A stretch of DNA of 64,000 nucleotides from Proteles cristata cristata (Eukaryota > Chordata > Mammalia > Carnivora > Hyaenidae): the NCBI GenBank assembly GCA_017311185.1, contig JAESUZ010003282.1:558001-622000 (forward strand). Reading direction: 5' to 3'. The notes beneath the pieces were generated by a model. That model was not told the origin of the DNA, made no database searches, and was given only the letters and a program-made list of their open reading frames with translations. Below are positions 1 to 11,062 of this stretch, one piece after another. Both the position numbers and the translations under genes were made by a program. The first letter of the stretch is position 1, and each line of letters starts with the position of its first letter.

Positions 1-74
1 GTTTCTGATTGCTTTCTGTAATAGCTGGCACTAGTTCTGAGAAGACTGGTAAAATATTACAACTTTTTTAGGGC

Positions 75-421
75 ATCTTAGTTTAGGCTACTGTAACAAA
101 GTACTACAAGCTATTGGTCTATAAACAATAAAATTTTACTTCTCACAGTTCTGGAGGCTGAAAGTCTGGGATTGGGGTGCCTGCATGGTCAGGTTCTTCC
201 AGGTTGCAGACTGCCTTTATCTTTTTGTATTTTCACATAGCAGAGAAAACACAAGAGAGCTCTTGGGATTCTGTTTCATAAGGACACTAATCTCATTCAT
301 GAGGGCTCCACCTTCATGACTTAATTACCTCCCAAAGGCTGCATCTCCTGACACCATCATATGGAAGGTTAGGCTTTCAACATAAGAATTTTGGGGGATC
401 ATAGAGATTCAGTTCGTAACA
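75..421 (-). mobile_element. MLT1-like MaLR solo LTR
   Basis: Read on the minus strand, this has the layout of a mammalian MaLR (MLT1A-like) LTR. It begins near 'GTTACGAACTGAATCTC', continues through 'GGGAGGTAATTAAGTCATGA' and the 'CCTTATGAAAC' region, and ends with 'CCTCCAGAACTGTGAGAAG', an AATAAA-like stretch, and 'ACTTTGTTACAGTAGCC'. It is a non-coding relic with no internal retroviral region next to it, so it is best read as a solo LTR. The exact MLT1 subfamily cannot be fixed by eye, and no clear target-site duplication is visible. Confidence 0.75.
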
Positions 422-559
422 TTGGGGCACACCTGAATGATGGTAACAGAAGGGAAGTTATCATAATCACAACCATAAACAGCATTTCCATGGGTCTATA
501 GCTAGAACACATTATATAAGTAACCCAAATCCATCCTTTGAGCTCCAGACTTGTGTGCC

Positions 560-1065
560 CACTAGCATATTGTTACCTCATAGATGTCTCAAACCTTCCT
601 TGACTCATCACATTGAGAACTAAACTCATAGTCTCTACTTTGTCTCCCGATCTTACTGCAAGCATCACTTAAGCTCCGTAAAATTTAGGATCATTCTTAA
701 CTCTTCTGTGCACCTATACCTGTTTTGCAATCCTTCATCTTTACTTTTAATATAGGTGCTCCATTACCACCATAACATATCATCTTGTTCCTAGACTTTC
801 CCAGGGTCCCCGTCCCTTCTTGTTTCACTTCCAGAGTGTCCTTTGAGAAATAGATTAATGTCACTTCCCTGATTAAAGCACTCTGATGGGTTCCTTTTGC
901 TTAGAAGATCAAGACTCCATGTCCTTAACATGCCCGCAAGTTCCTGCAAGGTTTTGCCTCCAGTTACATTTTCAGCTTTCTCTAACACCACTCCTTCCTT
1001 TATCACTTGTACTCCAGACTGTATTTCCAACCAGGAGTCCCTTCTACTGTGAAGGGGGCAATAAT
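560..1065 (+). mobile_element. LINE-2 (L2) fragment
   Basis: This pyrimidine-rich stretch follows the order of the L2 3' half: 'GCTCCAGACTTGTGTGCCCA', a 'CTCATAGATGTCTCAAAC' segment, 'CACTTCCCTGATTAAAGCAC', 'TGATGGGTTCCTTTTGCTTAG' in part, and 'CTCCAGACTGTATTTCC'. The short frames across it (plus strand 886-1080, minus strand 791-1099) have no independent support. It is an ancient, highly diverged LINE relic. Family call is from remembered consensus order. Confidence 0.65.
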
Positions 1066-4000
1066 TTGTCTTCAGACTAAAGATGCATTTTCTTTTCATC
1101 TCCCGTTTTTAGATCTCCATCCATGGATTTAATGAATGCCTTATGCACACAGCAGTATTGTATCCCAAATTGTCCCCATCAAGATATTTTCCCCATGGTG
1201 AAAGAAGTGAAGATATATATTAGTATTCATGGATCTACTGACTGATCTAATCAGGTGCTTGTAATCTTCTAACATCTGATTGATTATTTGTTTCATTTCT
1301 TTTCCTTTCATACCCATCCATATTGTCCCATTATTTTCACCCATTTAAGCAATAACAGTATATGTTAGTAGCTTTTTGATGAAAATCTTTATGAAATATG
1401 TTTTGTGCCTTGATAGTACAAAATATTTTTTATCCTTCAATATTGCCAAAATGTGCTAAAAATATTATACTTAGTTGTAATATAGCAAGTCCTTCAGAAA
1501 CTATTGAGGCTCTTACGGTTATTTGCCTCCACTCCAAATTAGGTCACATACAATTTTATTCTTTTTCTTATGGTCTCTTCTTACAGTGGTGTTCTCATTA
1601 CTGGTAGTATGCATTTTTTGACTCCTAATTGGCTGCCATGTGTTTTAAGCAGTTCTAAGTGAATGTAATCTCCTGGCTTCAAGAATTTCTTATAAGTAAA
1701 ATCTTATATTTTATGAGTCTTCTACTTGAACAGAAAGATTTAATCTATGATTTTCTGTTTTCAATCTTTGTTCTGGACAATTAAATTTATGGCAGACTGA
1801 TAGTCAAATAAATCAAACATGGATTAATACTTCTAGTTTCTTTCCCAATGTGTTATCTCTTAAGGCCAGCACAACTTATATGATATAAATTTTATATAAG
1901 GAAGTGTGATTATATTTGAATAATTTGATTTTTTTCATTTTTGTATACATTTTGGACTTATTTTCAAAATTTCCAGCCAAATCAGATAATCTTAGTGTCC
2001 TTTTTATTCTAGTATGGTACATTTGTCTTTGCACAATGCCATTAGCATAGGAAGAAGGTATACATTAAGTAACTTTATGGTGATCTGAAAGAATTAAGAT
2101 ACTTTTAAAGATGACAACATGACCTCTAGAGATGTCTTGTGACACCAAATCTCTCTCATTTATTGCCTTGGTTTTTAGAATTCTAAGTGTAGGGATCTTA
2201 AGAGAAACATCTCATTATTGCTATAATAGGGATTAAGACAATAAAGCACAGGGATTTGCACAGCACACTTTTCACATCTTTGGTAGCCCTACAAGGAGTG
2301 TATTCATGTGCAAAAGAGGAGAGAGGAGCAGTGGGAATTCAGTTGTTTTGAGGGCACTGGCCACCCATTATTTAGCATAACTTTGCTTTGCACCTTGACT
2401 TTTATTTGGTCTTTTATTCTTCTTTCTCTTCTGCCAGAGTCTCTCATCATCATCACTTTTCTCCTCCTCTTCTCTCCTTTAGCAACTGTTGGCCCTCTGC
2501 AACAGTTGTTAATGTAAATTAATTTGTGGAGAAATTGTAGTTATGTTTGGAGAAAGCAGGAGAAAAATGTTTGGCTCTTTCTCCCTATCTCAAGCCCTGC
2601 TTATCCCTACTGTGGGTTGATTTCATTTCTAGGATTTGGAACAATAAATTCGTAGGAAACAGAATGCCAGTTTTCTCAGTTTATTGACCTTCTGTTGAAA
2701 GCAGGCACAATTTAACCAACATCTGGACAGTATTTGCCAAGGCCAACTGTAACTCAGATCCAGGCTAGGGAATGAGTTGGTAGATTTGTTAGTTAGGCTA
2801 TTTGATGGGCTTATAAATAAGATTTTAAAAAAAGAAAATAAAAAAGCCAGCTGCTGTTAGTAGCACACAAGTTTATTTTCAGCAAGTCTTATTCAAGGTG
2901 GACTGATATACACACCACATTTTCTTTCTGGTGCCTAGAGGAAGTTTTGTACCATGAGGATGCTCTTGAACCTAGGTTTCTCTTACTAACTAAACTACTT
3001 ACTGTTTTGGCTATTGACCACCTTTGGCAGATGCCTTATCTCTTTCAAATGTTAGCTTTCTATTTATTTACAAGGACCGTTATAGATTGTCACACTCTCA
3101 GATTGACCTGGTGGTGGTGATAAATGGAAGGCCTTCTGGCTACATTCAATAACCTGGATTTGCTATGGAGGGCAAATGGAAACAGAGGAACAAATTGTTG
3201 GGGAGATGAAAACAGATTATGAAAGGTCAGTCAAGGAGCAGTAAGGGTTTATGTCTAAAGCAAAGAGTGCCTGGATCTGTTGGGGTGTGGTGCTAAGTAT
3301 ATATCTGTGTATGATCTAAGTGGCAGAAAGCAGGGCATCGATCTTTGGATTTGAAGTTTTTAAAAAAGTGACAATATATTTAAACCCTTTGTATGTACAG
3401 TTGAACTTAAAAGGCTTCTCAGTTCTACAGGGAGAGGTTGAATGGCATCTGCCATAAAGGGAAACTTGTCAGCACATTGTTCCATGGATATTCTGCCTAT
3501 TGCCATTTTTGTGACATTTACACCAAAACAAGTATGTGAGAAAATGGTTAGGTTCCAACTTCTTCTTGTGGATAGAAGGTTTAACATTAGCCATAAAGTG
3601 GATAGCAGGCTTAAAATTCCTTTTGTATCTTTTGTGCTACCTGATGTGAAAATTTTTTTCAAAATACTATTTGATTTCTGTCTCATAACTAGCGTATGTG
3701 CATGCATATGTAAATTACACATACTTAATGGAACTTGGGGAGAGTTCTGTCTTTCCTACCATATTCCATTATGGCAATACACCTTGACAAGGAGCCAGTG
3801 CTCATCCTTTGAGCAGAAAGGAGGACAGAGGATTGTTCTGAAGGGGAATTACTGATTCCCCTTTTAGCTTGGCCAGGACAACCACTTCGTCAAAGATTGC
3901 TGAAAGAGGTGAAATTTTTAAAAACTCATTTGCAGTTCACTTTCAGGTCTGATAGGTCAAAATTTTAGACTAAGGTTTGCAAAGCTAACTGGCTATTAAC

Positions 4001-5091
4001 TCCTTTGATCAGAATCTAATCAAGTGCTTGTAAAACAGAAAACCACTGAAGTTCCTGAAGGAAGGATTTGATTATTGGGAAGTGCCCCTGTGGATGACCT
4101 CTGCTTTACCTTTTCTTCTTGGCTATCTTCAATAGACACAAGTTATTCTTTCAAAGTCTCCACAGTGACTGATTCAATTTTCATCTATTCTAAAAATATT
4201 TTTCTCCCTCAGCAGAAGCCTAATTCTCATATTAAAGAAAACTGCAGAGTATAATGGCATTAATCTATTTCTTTGGGTAAGTAATTTTCTAACCGTGTAT
4301 GAGCTCCTTGCATTTTATGAGTATGAGTACCTTTATATTTACTTCTTAAAAAGCAAATGTAAATCTGTTAATGAAATAATTTGGGTAACAAATCAGTGAA
4401 ACTTGCACAAAATTCACATCCCTTTCCCATAATCCAAGGCTGGGAAAATGCATTATAGGACATTACTTGGGTTTCTGAAGTATTATTTACTAGTCATTAA
4501 AATGTAGTCTGGTGGCTTTAAAATTTCTAATTCCATGTTTCTTCTAGCTACGTTTATTGCTTGTCTAAACTTCTTTTCAAATTGGTAATCTCCATTACAC
4601 TTCTTTGAATTTAACTGAAGACAAAATAGCTTGCTTTTGGATGTCTCCATGTAATTACAATTTAATTTTGTCTGGTGGATATGCTAAAGATAATGGCTTC
4701 TAGTTTGCAAAATCTGACCTAGCTACATGCAACACCATTGCCAGAGCATATTTCAGAGGCATAAGCTGACTGTTCTCTCATTCCTGCAGGTTCAAGCTTT
4801 TAGATTTTGGTGACACTTCCATGCTTAGAACAGAATGAAAAATTGTGTTGCTCTCTATAACTCTAGCTTACCAGCTCAGTGATGTGCATTGTGGAGCAAG
4901 AACTGAGTGATGAGACTACATTGACTGCAAAACTGAGGTTGGACTTTTCTCCTTTTCAGTACATTGTCCTTAAAGAATATTGCCATAAACCGTAAATGGG
5001 GATTTTAGACAGCAGTGTGCTTGACCAGCCCTGATAAATGTTAAGCATTACCAAACCCTTTTGGAGAAGCAGGTTAACACTCTAGTCTGAA
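1066..5091. other. Unassigned, mostly unique sequence
   Basis: I see no SINE, L1 or convincing gene here. Two long frames overlap at 3360-3722 (minus, 120 codons) and 3442-3855 (plus, 137 codons). Neither resembles a family I recognise, and neither has splice or promoter context. The base composition is AT-rich, with pyrimidine-rich patches near 2400-2500. Very old repeats may be present below what can be judged by eye. Confidence 0.5.
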
Positions 5092-5107
5092 AAGTTCAGT
5101 CTTTTTC

Positions 5108-5337
5108 CTTTTCGTTTCCTGTTTAAAAAATTTTAAGCTTATTTATTTATTTAGAGGCAGAGACAGCCTGAGCAGGGGAGGGGCAGAGAGCGGGGGAGAA
5201 AAGAAAGAATCCCAAGTAGGCTCTGTTCCATTAGCAAAAAGCCTGATGCAGGGCTCTAACTCACAAAATTGTGAGATCATGACCTGAGCCGAAACCAAGA
5301 GTCAGACGCTTAACTGACTGAGCCACCCAGGTGCCCC
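5108..5337 (-). mobile_element. CAN-SINE (felid tRNA-derived)
   Basis: Minus-strand copy of the carnivore tRNA-derived SINE, which is Pol III transcribed and copied by L1 reverse transcriptase. Its head is at 5337 (complement of GGGGCACCTGGGTGGCTCAG) and its A-rich tail lies near 5120-5152. Flanks are a 16-bp target-site duplication with one mismatch: AAGTTCAGTCTTTTTC (5092-5107) and AAGTTCATTCTTTTTC (5338-5353). The middle is diverged: the usual GCTCAGAGCCTGGAGCCTG body is replaced by unrelated-looking sequence. This is a fairly old insertion. Confidence 0.92.
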
Positions 5338-5353
5338 AAGTTCATTCTTTTTC

Positions 5354-7254
5354 TAGAGACATTCGTGGTCTTTTCCTATAGCTGTCATTGTTTGATCTTA
5401 AATGGCTTTTTGTTCCGAGCCTCAGGACTGTCCTTGCATATGGAGCAGACAGATATTTTATATAAATCTAGAAAGCGACTATTCAGTTTGGAAGCCCCAA
5501 CACCAGCTTTTGTCAGGTAGCATGGTGCTCTGTAGTATGGTGAAAACAGCTCTATTTCCCTTGCAAGAATCAGCAGGCAGGAGTTCTAATCTGAGGTCTC
5601 TTCATTGACCTTAGAGTGGCTTTGGGCAACTCTCTTCACCTCTCTGGATATCATGTTTTCTCAACTAACTTGACCCCAAGAATCACTTTCATAAATTTGC
5701 CCCATTGATTCTGGAGGGATTTAAAAATAATCATATGCTGATTCATTTTGGAATGTTCTTATTAATTTGTTTCTCCTCTCCTTTTTCCTCCCTCCAATAT
5801 CTTCCTGAGATTATTGCCAAAGAGGTGGCAACTTGGCAAAGGGAAGTTGATGAAATCGGTTAAGGAGAGAACCAGCAAACATACTGAAACATGCAAATGA
5901 AACCATTTGAAAATGTCCCCTATCAAATTTCCACTCTCTTCAGGAGAAATTCCACTGATGCATGTGAATTCAAGTGCATAGATAATGGAGATAAGGATGA
6001 TCAAAAGGTAAAATGCCTTTCCTAAGATCCTAGTCAACCATCCAAAAAAGAAAGCCAAATCTGCAGCCCAGCCCAAGATGCAGGGAACAAATTAAAAATT
6101 CTTTCACATGCTGACATCAAACAAACAAACCCCAAGGCTGGCTAGGACAATACAAAAAACTCCAATCTCTTAAGATTAGCCTATCCAGTAGAAATTGCTC
6201 TAAATGTTATGATTAGTAAAACAACAACAGCAACAACAACCCTCCCCCCCCCCAAAAAAAAAGCAACAAAAAAATAAAGCAAAATCAAAAACAAAATGAA
6301 ACAAACTTGGGAGACTCAGCTGGGTGTCTACTCATCTGCTAATGGCTTACTTTTACTTCCCCAAATCTGTTTACTTTCTGTAACCATGTGATACAATGAA
6401 AACATGAAAGTCAGTTTATTTTCATGGATGCTATTTGTAACTTAATACTTTATTTTTTAATAACTGTTAAATGACTCTACTGCTTTTTCATCAATTAATT
6501 TGACAGGTGCCAAAGTGACAAAAGGGCTGAAAATATGACCCACGTGATAATTGTTTAGTCACACTGGGTTGACAAACAGTGTAATAAAAATCATGACTTA
6601 AAAATTCAGCATGGTACTTGTGAAACATGTTATCAAGTACTGTATCAAATGCTTGAACATGTTTTTAATTGGCAAAACTTTAATGCCATTAAGGGTTTTG
6701 CATATGCTTCAGCTAGCTTTTGTGCAGTTGAGAAAAAAAAATATCAATACCCATCTGTCACTATGAGTGGAGCACATATGGTAACAGAGGACCTTAAAAT
6801 ACATCATATGTGGTTTCTATTACCCAAGCCACTTCAACTCCAAAAGGAGTTCAGCACCTTGATACAGCTTTAGCTATTAGAAGTTTAAGTTTGCCAATTA
6901 CAGTTGTTATTTTGCATGTAACCATGACAATCTTGCCTCTCCACTATGCTATTAACAGTCATAAATAAGAACTCTGAGTAGGCATAAATCCTTCTGTTTT
7001 GACTTAGATTTCTGGAATAGTAGAGGCAATGGCTCTGCTTTCAACCAGACACCTTCTGGGTTGGTTAAGTGATCAGTGTTGGCATGGGACCTTTGAAGAT
7101 GCCTTCTGTCCTTTCTGGAACTGCTCTAGTTTGACTTATGGAGTCAAGTGAAAGGGAGAGTTGAGTCAATATTCCAGGTATTTCAAGCCAAAAATACTAA
7201 TGTGAAAAAAAGAAGATATTTTTTTGACATGGGGAGAGAGTTGCATAATCAAGT
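5354..7254. other. Unassigned sequence with A/C-rich patch
   Basis: No gene or young transposon is recognisable. An A-rich low-complexity patch with CAA units and a C10 run occupies about 6219-6300. A 104-codon minus-strand frame (5762-6076) has hydrophobic stretches but no recognisable family, so I treat it as chance. Confidence 0.5.
6219..6300. repeat. A-rich/CAA low-complexity tract
   Basis: Irregular (CAA)n units are followed by a run of ten C residues and then A-rich sequence. This is simple low-complexity DNA; it could be the decayed tail of an old retroposon, but no body is recognisable beside it. Confidence 0.8.
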
Positions 7255-7960
7255 TTCATTTATTTATCTAACGTTTACTGAATGGCTCCTTTATGGCAGG
7301 CATAGATACCAGAGTTGAAAAAATAGAGACTCATGACACTTGCCTTCAAAGTGTATAAAAATCTAGTGAAGAGGAACTGATACATAAACAGTGCAGTTCT
7401 AAATCTCGTTATAGAAGTACCTAGAGGATGCTCTGGGAACACAGTGCAGAATGATTCTTAGGGGGAAATCAGAGAAAATATTAAAGGAAAGGAAGAATGG
7501 GAAATGACGATGAGATGCACTGGGAGAAATGCCAGCTAAAGACAATAGGAAGAGCACACATAAAGGTATGAACATGGGAAATGGTATATGGGATTTTGGG
7601 AATAGTGAGTAGTTTAGTGGAGATAGAAGTGAGGAGACAGTGAAGAAAGATGGGCTGCAAAAAAAAAGGCAGAGGCTAGATCACACAAAAAAGAAAATTT
7701 ATTTTTGGATTTGGAACTATATCTTGAAGATATCAGGGATCTTTCAACATACTTGAGTGGCCAAAGGATATAGTCATGGTTCCTCTTTGTTAAAGGCACT
7801 CTGATTTGCAGTGGCTTAATTGGAAGGAGCTGTCATTGGAGGCAGTGGGTTTATTTTCTGGGGGCTAAGAGGTAGTATAAGAGGGGTATTAGAGAGAATA
7901 AATTAGAAAAAATTAGACTGTAGAATCTATGGGACTGAGAGTCATTTTATTCTTCTCTAC
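7255..7960 (-). mobile_element. LINE-2 (L2) 3' region, minus strand
   Basis: The stretch opens with 'CGTTTACTGAATGGCTCC' and 'GGCAGGCATAGATACCAG', the complement of the L2 3' end (TGCCTGGCACATAGTAGG...). It continues into purine-rich sequence (7440-7640) in the order of the antisense L2 3' UTR. A later segment, 'CTTGAGTGGCCAAAGGATAT' in part, fits less well, so the right boundary is uncertain. It is an ancient inactive LINE fragment. Confidence 0.6.
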
Positions 7961-8102
7961 GGATTGAGTTTCCCATACAATGTTTAACCTTGTCTTCGTT
8001 GGCCATGTCAGCATTCACCCCACCCTAGCTTCCCTTCCAGGTCTGGTTAATATAAGGAAATGGGGGCTGGAGTTAGAAAAATGGATACTGTGCTTTTCTT
8101 TT

Positions 8103-8309
8103 GTCTTTTCTTTTTTTAAGTTTATTTTTTGGAAGAGAGCAGGAGACTGGAGCATGAGAATGAAGGAGGGAGGGGTGGAGAGAGAGGGGTAGAGAGAATC
8201 CAAATCCCAACCTGGATGTAGATCCCTGTTCCACAGATTGTGAGATCATGACCACCTGAACCGAGATCAAGAGTCAAACACTTAACTGACTTAGCCCCTT
8301 AGGCACTCT
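8103..8309 (-). mobile_element. CAN-SINE, older copy of a same-site pair
   Basis: Degenerate minus-strand CAN-SINE: the T-rich (tail) side is at 8103-8130 and the mutated head 'TTAGCCCCTTAGGCAC' at about 8291-8306. The flanks GGATACTGTGCTTTTCTT (8083-8100) and GGATGTTCTGCTTTTCTT (8310-8327) read as a diverged target-site duplication. Its right-hand duplicate was then used as the target of the next SINE. Confidence 0.85.
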
Positions 8310-8328
8310 GGATGTTCTGCTTTTCTTT

Positions 8329-8566
8329 CTTTCTTTCTTTTTTTAATTTTTTTTATATGTTTTATTTATTTCCAGGAGAGAGAGAGAGAGAGACAGCGTG
8401 AGCAGGGGAGGGTCAGATAGAGAGGGAGTCACAGACTGAAAAAGTCTCCAGGCTCTGAGCTGGCAGTCAGCACAGAGCCCGACGCGGGGCTCGAACCCAC
8501 GAACCGCGAGATTATGACCTAAGTGAAAGTCGGACGCTTAACCGACTAAGCCACCCAGGCGCCCCC
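8329..8566 (-). mobile_element. CAN-SINE, young TTTCGCTTAGG-type subfamily
   Basis: A much better preserved minus-strand copy than its left neighbour. It has an intact head (complement of GGGGCGCCTGGGTGGCTTAG) and a CpG-containing body. It carries the extra 'CTGCCAGCTCAGAGCC' insertion shared with the copies at 10263 and 33734. Target copies GGATGTTCTGCTTTTC lie at 8310-8325 and 8567-8582, identical over 16 bases. It inserted into the right target duplicate of the SINE at 8103-8309. Confidence 0.93.
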
Positions 8567-8584
8567 GGATGTTCTGCTTTTCAT

Positions 8585-9224
8585 ACATTCAACAAAATTT
8601 ACCAAACTGAAGAAGAAATGTAGAATTTATAAGTGGTGCTATATTTTAATCGCAAATGAGACAGGACCCCACAATTTATATGTTTCCAGTTCTTTTGTCA
8701 CAAGTTAAGGATGAAACTATCATGACCTTTCTTAAATCATTACTCATGTTGATGAATCTGAAGTTCTTTTAAGCATTCTCGGTGTTTATTCTCAATTTGC
8801 CTTAGCAAGAGGCTCTAAGTGCCTAAGGGAGTCAGTCCTACTAAAGTAGAAACTGAATGATCATCGGGATTAGTTAGAGGTTTACCTTCTGTAATCAAGA
8901 CCCCACTGATTTTCATAGTTCAGGCTTAAGCAGTTCAGTGATGTTACTTGACAGTAACAGGGACACACTCTCCTCCTTGTATTTTGACAGTCATTGCTTA
9001 GTCTGTGTAATCCAAGAGGGCTCACTGTCACATCCTTGTTGCAGCTGGTGTGAAGGACTACAGGATTACAATTTCCTTCCTTTGAAGGACACACATTATT
9101 TCCACACCCATCCAAAATACTCTGTGGCCAGAAGCTGATCACATGACCACAACAAGATGAAAGGGATGATGGGAAAAGTCATCATTGTTTTCTGGGCACC
9201 TGAGCACAGCTAAACATTATACAT
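8585..9224. other. Unassigned spacer
   Basis: About 640 bases of AT-rich sequence between SINEs. I recognise no gene or repeat. The antiparallel short frames at 8882-9142 have no family resemblance. Confidence 0.5.
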
Positions 9225-9434
9225 TTAAGATTTTTTTAAATGTTTTTTTCATTCTTGAGAGACAGAGTGTGAGCGGGGGAGGGGCAGAGAGAGAGGGAGA
9301 CACAGAATCCAAAGCAGGCTGCAAGCTCTGAGCTGTCAGCACAGAGCCCAGTTCGGGGCTTGAACTCACAGACCATAAGATCGTGACCTGAGCTGAACTC
9401 CGACGCTTAACTGACTGAACCACCTAGGTGTCCC
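9225..9434 (-). mobile_element. CAN-SINE
   Basis: Minus-strand copy with its A-tail complement at 9225-9252 and its head at 9421-9434 (CACCTAGGTGTCCC, two changes from consensus). The body retains the complement of GGCTCTGTGCTGACAGCTCAG. No convincing target-site duplication was found. It forms an inverted pair with the plus-strand SINE starting at 9589. Confidence 0.92.
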
Positions 9435-9588
9435 ATGGCTTATGTAACTTTAGATGAGGAGAATGGATCTAGGGGAACAACCAGGAGTTTCTGACACAGT
9501 ACCCCTGTGATGTTTTGAGTCACCATTTAAAATTGGTTATGCCAGATCATGAGGCTCCCTCTTCTGCATTGGCTTTCAGAAGAAGTCA

Positions 9589-9832
9589 CGGGGCACCTGG
9601 GTGGATCAGTCGGTTAAGATTCCGACTTTGGCTCAGGTCATGATCTCATGGTTTGTGGCTTCAAGCCCTGTGTCGGGCTCTGTGCTGACAGCTAGCTCAG
9701 AGCCTGGAGCCTGCTTCAGATTCTGTATTTCCCTCTCTCTCTCTGATCCTCCCCTGCTTGCTCGCTTGCTCTCTCTCTCTCTCTCTCTCTCTCTCAGAAA
9801 TGAATAAAACATTAAACAATGTTTTAAAAAAA
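9589..9832 (+). mobile_element. CAN-SINE
   Basis: Plus-strand copy: head GGGGCACCTGGGTGGATCAG, diverged B-box region 'GGCTTCAAGCCC', 'GCTAGCTCAGAGCCTGGAGC', then a long (CT)n stretch (about 9733-9795) and the tail ATGAATAAAACATTAAACAA. An 8-bp direct repeat, AGAAGTCA, lies at 9581-9588 and 9833-9840. The CT expansion makes this copy longer than most in the window. Confidence 0.94.
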
Positions 9833-9864
9833 AGAAGTCAGTTCTTTAACAGATCACATGACTA

Positions 9865-10050
9865 TTTCTCATTCTTTCATTCACTGATTTCACTTATTCC
9901 ACTTATTCAGTGGTCATTTAGTGAACATCTACCTTGTGACGAGTTGTGTCATAAGAGCCTGATATGGAAAATTAAAGCTCAGTCTTTTACTCAAAAAATT
10001 TATAATTTGAAGATGGTGAAATGGAGAGTACACCAGTTACTGCCATAAAC
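9865..10050 (-). mobile_element. L2-like 3' end, minus strand
   Basis: The sequence 'TCATTCTTTCATTCACTG', then 'TCATTTAGTGAACATCTACC' and a following 'AAAGCTCAGTCTTTTACTC' segment, mirrors an antisense L2 3' end (TGAATGAATGA... tail and ...CAATAAATG...). It is strongly diverged, so the family call is moderate. Confidence 0.5.
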
Positions 10051-10262
10051 CATGCTAAGTGCAGTATTTTTCTTGAGACAGAAAACAGAAAAGTCTGGCA
10101 CTTTACGCTGAGGCTTTTGTTTGGGTTTCTAGATGAATCGTCAGAAATTAAGCCCTGACTTCCCTGTGGGGATGGGAATGGACGGGGATTCTAAAAGTAG
10201 AGGATGTAACCCCTCAGAAAGAAGATGGGCTTCATGTAGAACTGCTAGAAAGAGGAGATGGC

Positions 10263-10500
10263 GGGGCGCCTGGGTGGCTTAGTCGGTTAAGCGTCCGACT
10301 TTCGCTTAGGTCCTGATCTCGCGGTTCGTGGGTTCGAGCCCCGCGTCGGGCTCTGTGCTGACTGCCAGCTCAGAGCCTGGAGCCTGTTTCAGAGTCTGTT
10401 ATCTCCCTCTCTCTCTGACCCTTCCCTGCTCACGCTGTCTCTCTCTCTCTCTCTCCTAGAAATAAATAAAACATTAAAAAATTTAAAAAAAAAAAAAAAA
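10263..10500 (+). mobile_element. CAN-SINE, young, intact A and B boxes
   Basis: One of the best preserved SINEs here: head GGGGCGCCTGGGTGGCTTAG, 'GTCCGACTTTCGCTTAGGTC', an intact B box GGTTCGAGCC at 10331-10340, CpG-rich body 'CCCCGCGTCGGGCTCTGTGC', 'CTGCCAGCTCAGAGCC', (CT)n, and a tail ending in about 17 A residues. Short flanking repeats AGGAGATGG (10253 region) and AAGGAGATGG (10503 region) suggest the target site. The retained CpGs and long A run point to a recent insertion. Confidence 0.96.
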
Positions 10501-10619
10501 AGAAGGAGATGGGGGTGCAGAGGGTAGGTGGTATGATAGGGACCTGTCTCCCATTTTAGTGCCAATGCCTTTGGAGGCCCTTGCTAGTCTGCAGGGCCCT
10601 CTCTTTAGTCCCTTTGAAA

Positions 10620-11062
10620 CGACTTGGCCTCTATCAGTATCTTCTTCTTTCACTCCACTTTGGCTCCACCAGCCTTCCCAGTGTTTGGTCCAGGCTTGCT
10701 CCCACGCGTGGCTTTCATGCTCCATGTCTCTTACATGTGGGCTGCTCTTTTCCAACTCATGTGGCTAATCTCTGACTTGTGTCAGGTCTTTATTTACCTT
10801 CTCTGGGAGCCCTTTCCTGAACATTCTAAAATGTCAACTCTTCATCCTGACTCTACATTCTTTCCCTGCCTCATTACTTCTCCTTACTACTGGTTATTCT
10901 TTACCTAATTTCTACTGAGGATAGAGGAAGTAGACAATAAAGACAAATAAATTTTAGGGGAGCAGGGATTTTTTTTGTCTGTTTTATTCACTACTCTATC
11001 TTAAGGACAATGCCTGGTACACAGTTTGAGTTCCCTAAATATTTGTTAGATGAATGAATAAT
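10620..11062 (+). mobile_element. LINE-2 (L2) 3' end
   Basis: The order matches the L2 terminal region: 'TTTATTTACCTTCTCTGGGA', 'GAGCCCTTTCCTGAACATTC', then 'AGGGGAGCAGGGATTTTTTT', 'ACAATGCCTGGTACACAG' and the diagnostic tail 'ATATTTGTTAGATGAATGAA'. The left part (10620-10780) is less certain. The minus-strand frame 10483-10755 runs through SINE tail and L2, so it is not a gene. Confidence 0.75.

Noticed and set aside
3360..3855. Overlapping 120-codon minus and 137-codon plus open frames
   Set aside because: Neither resembles a known family, both lack promoter or splice context, and they open on opposite strands over the same DNA, which is expected by chance in a low-stop stretch.
5762..6076. 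104-codon frame with hydrophobic segments
   Set aside because: Hydrophobicity follows from T-rich codons. There is no family match and no supporting context.
10263..10345. tRNA gene
   Set aside because: The tRNA-like head with A and B boxes belongs to the SINE. There is no complete cloverleaf or isolated tRNA, and the same head recurs in other copies.
8103..10500. Regularly spaced similar units resembling an array (CRISPR or satellite)
   Set aside because: The units are independent SINEs in both orientations with different flanks and target repeats.
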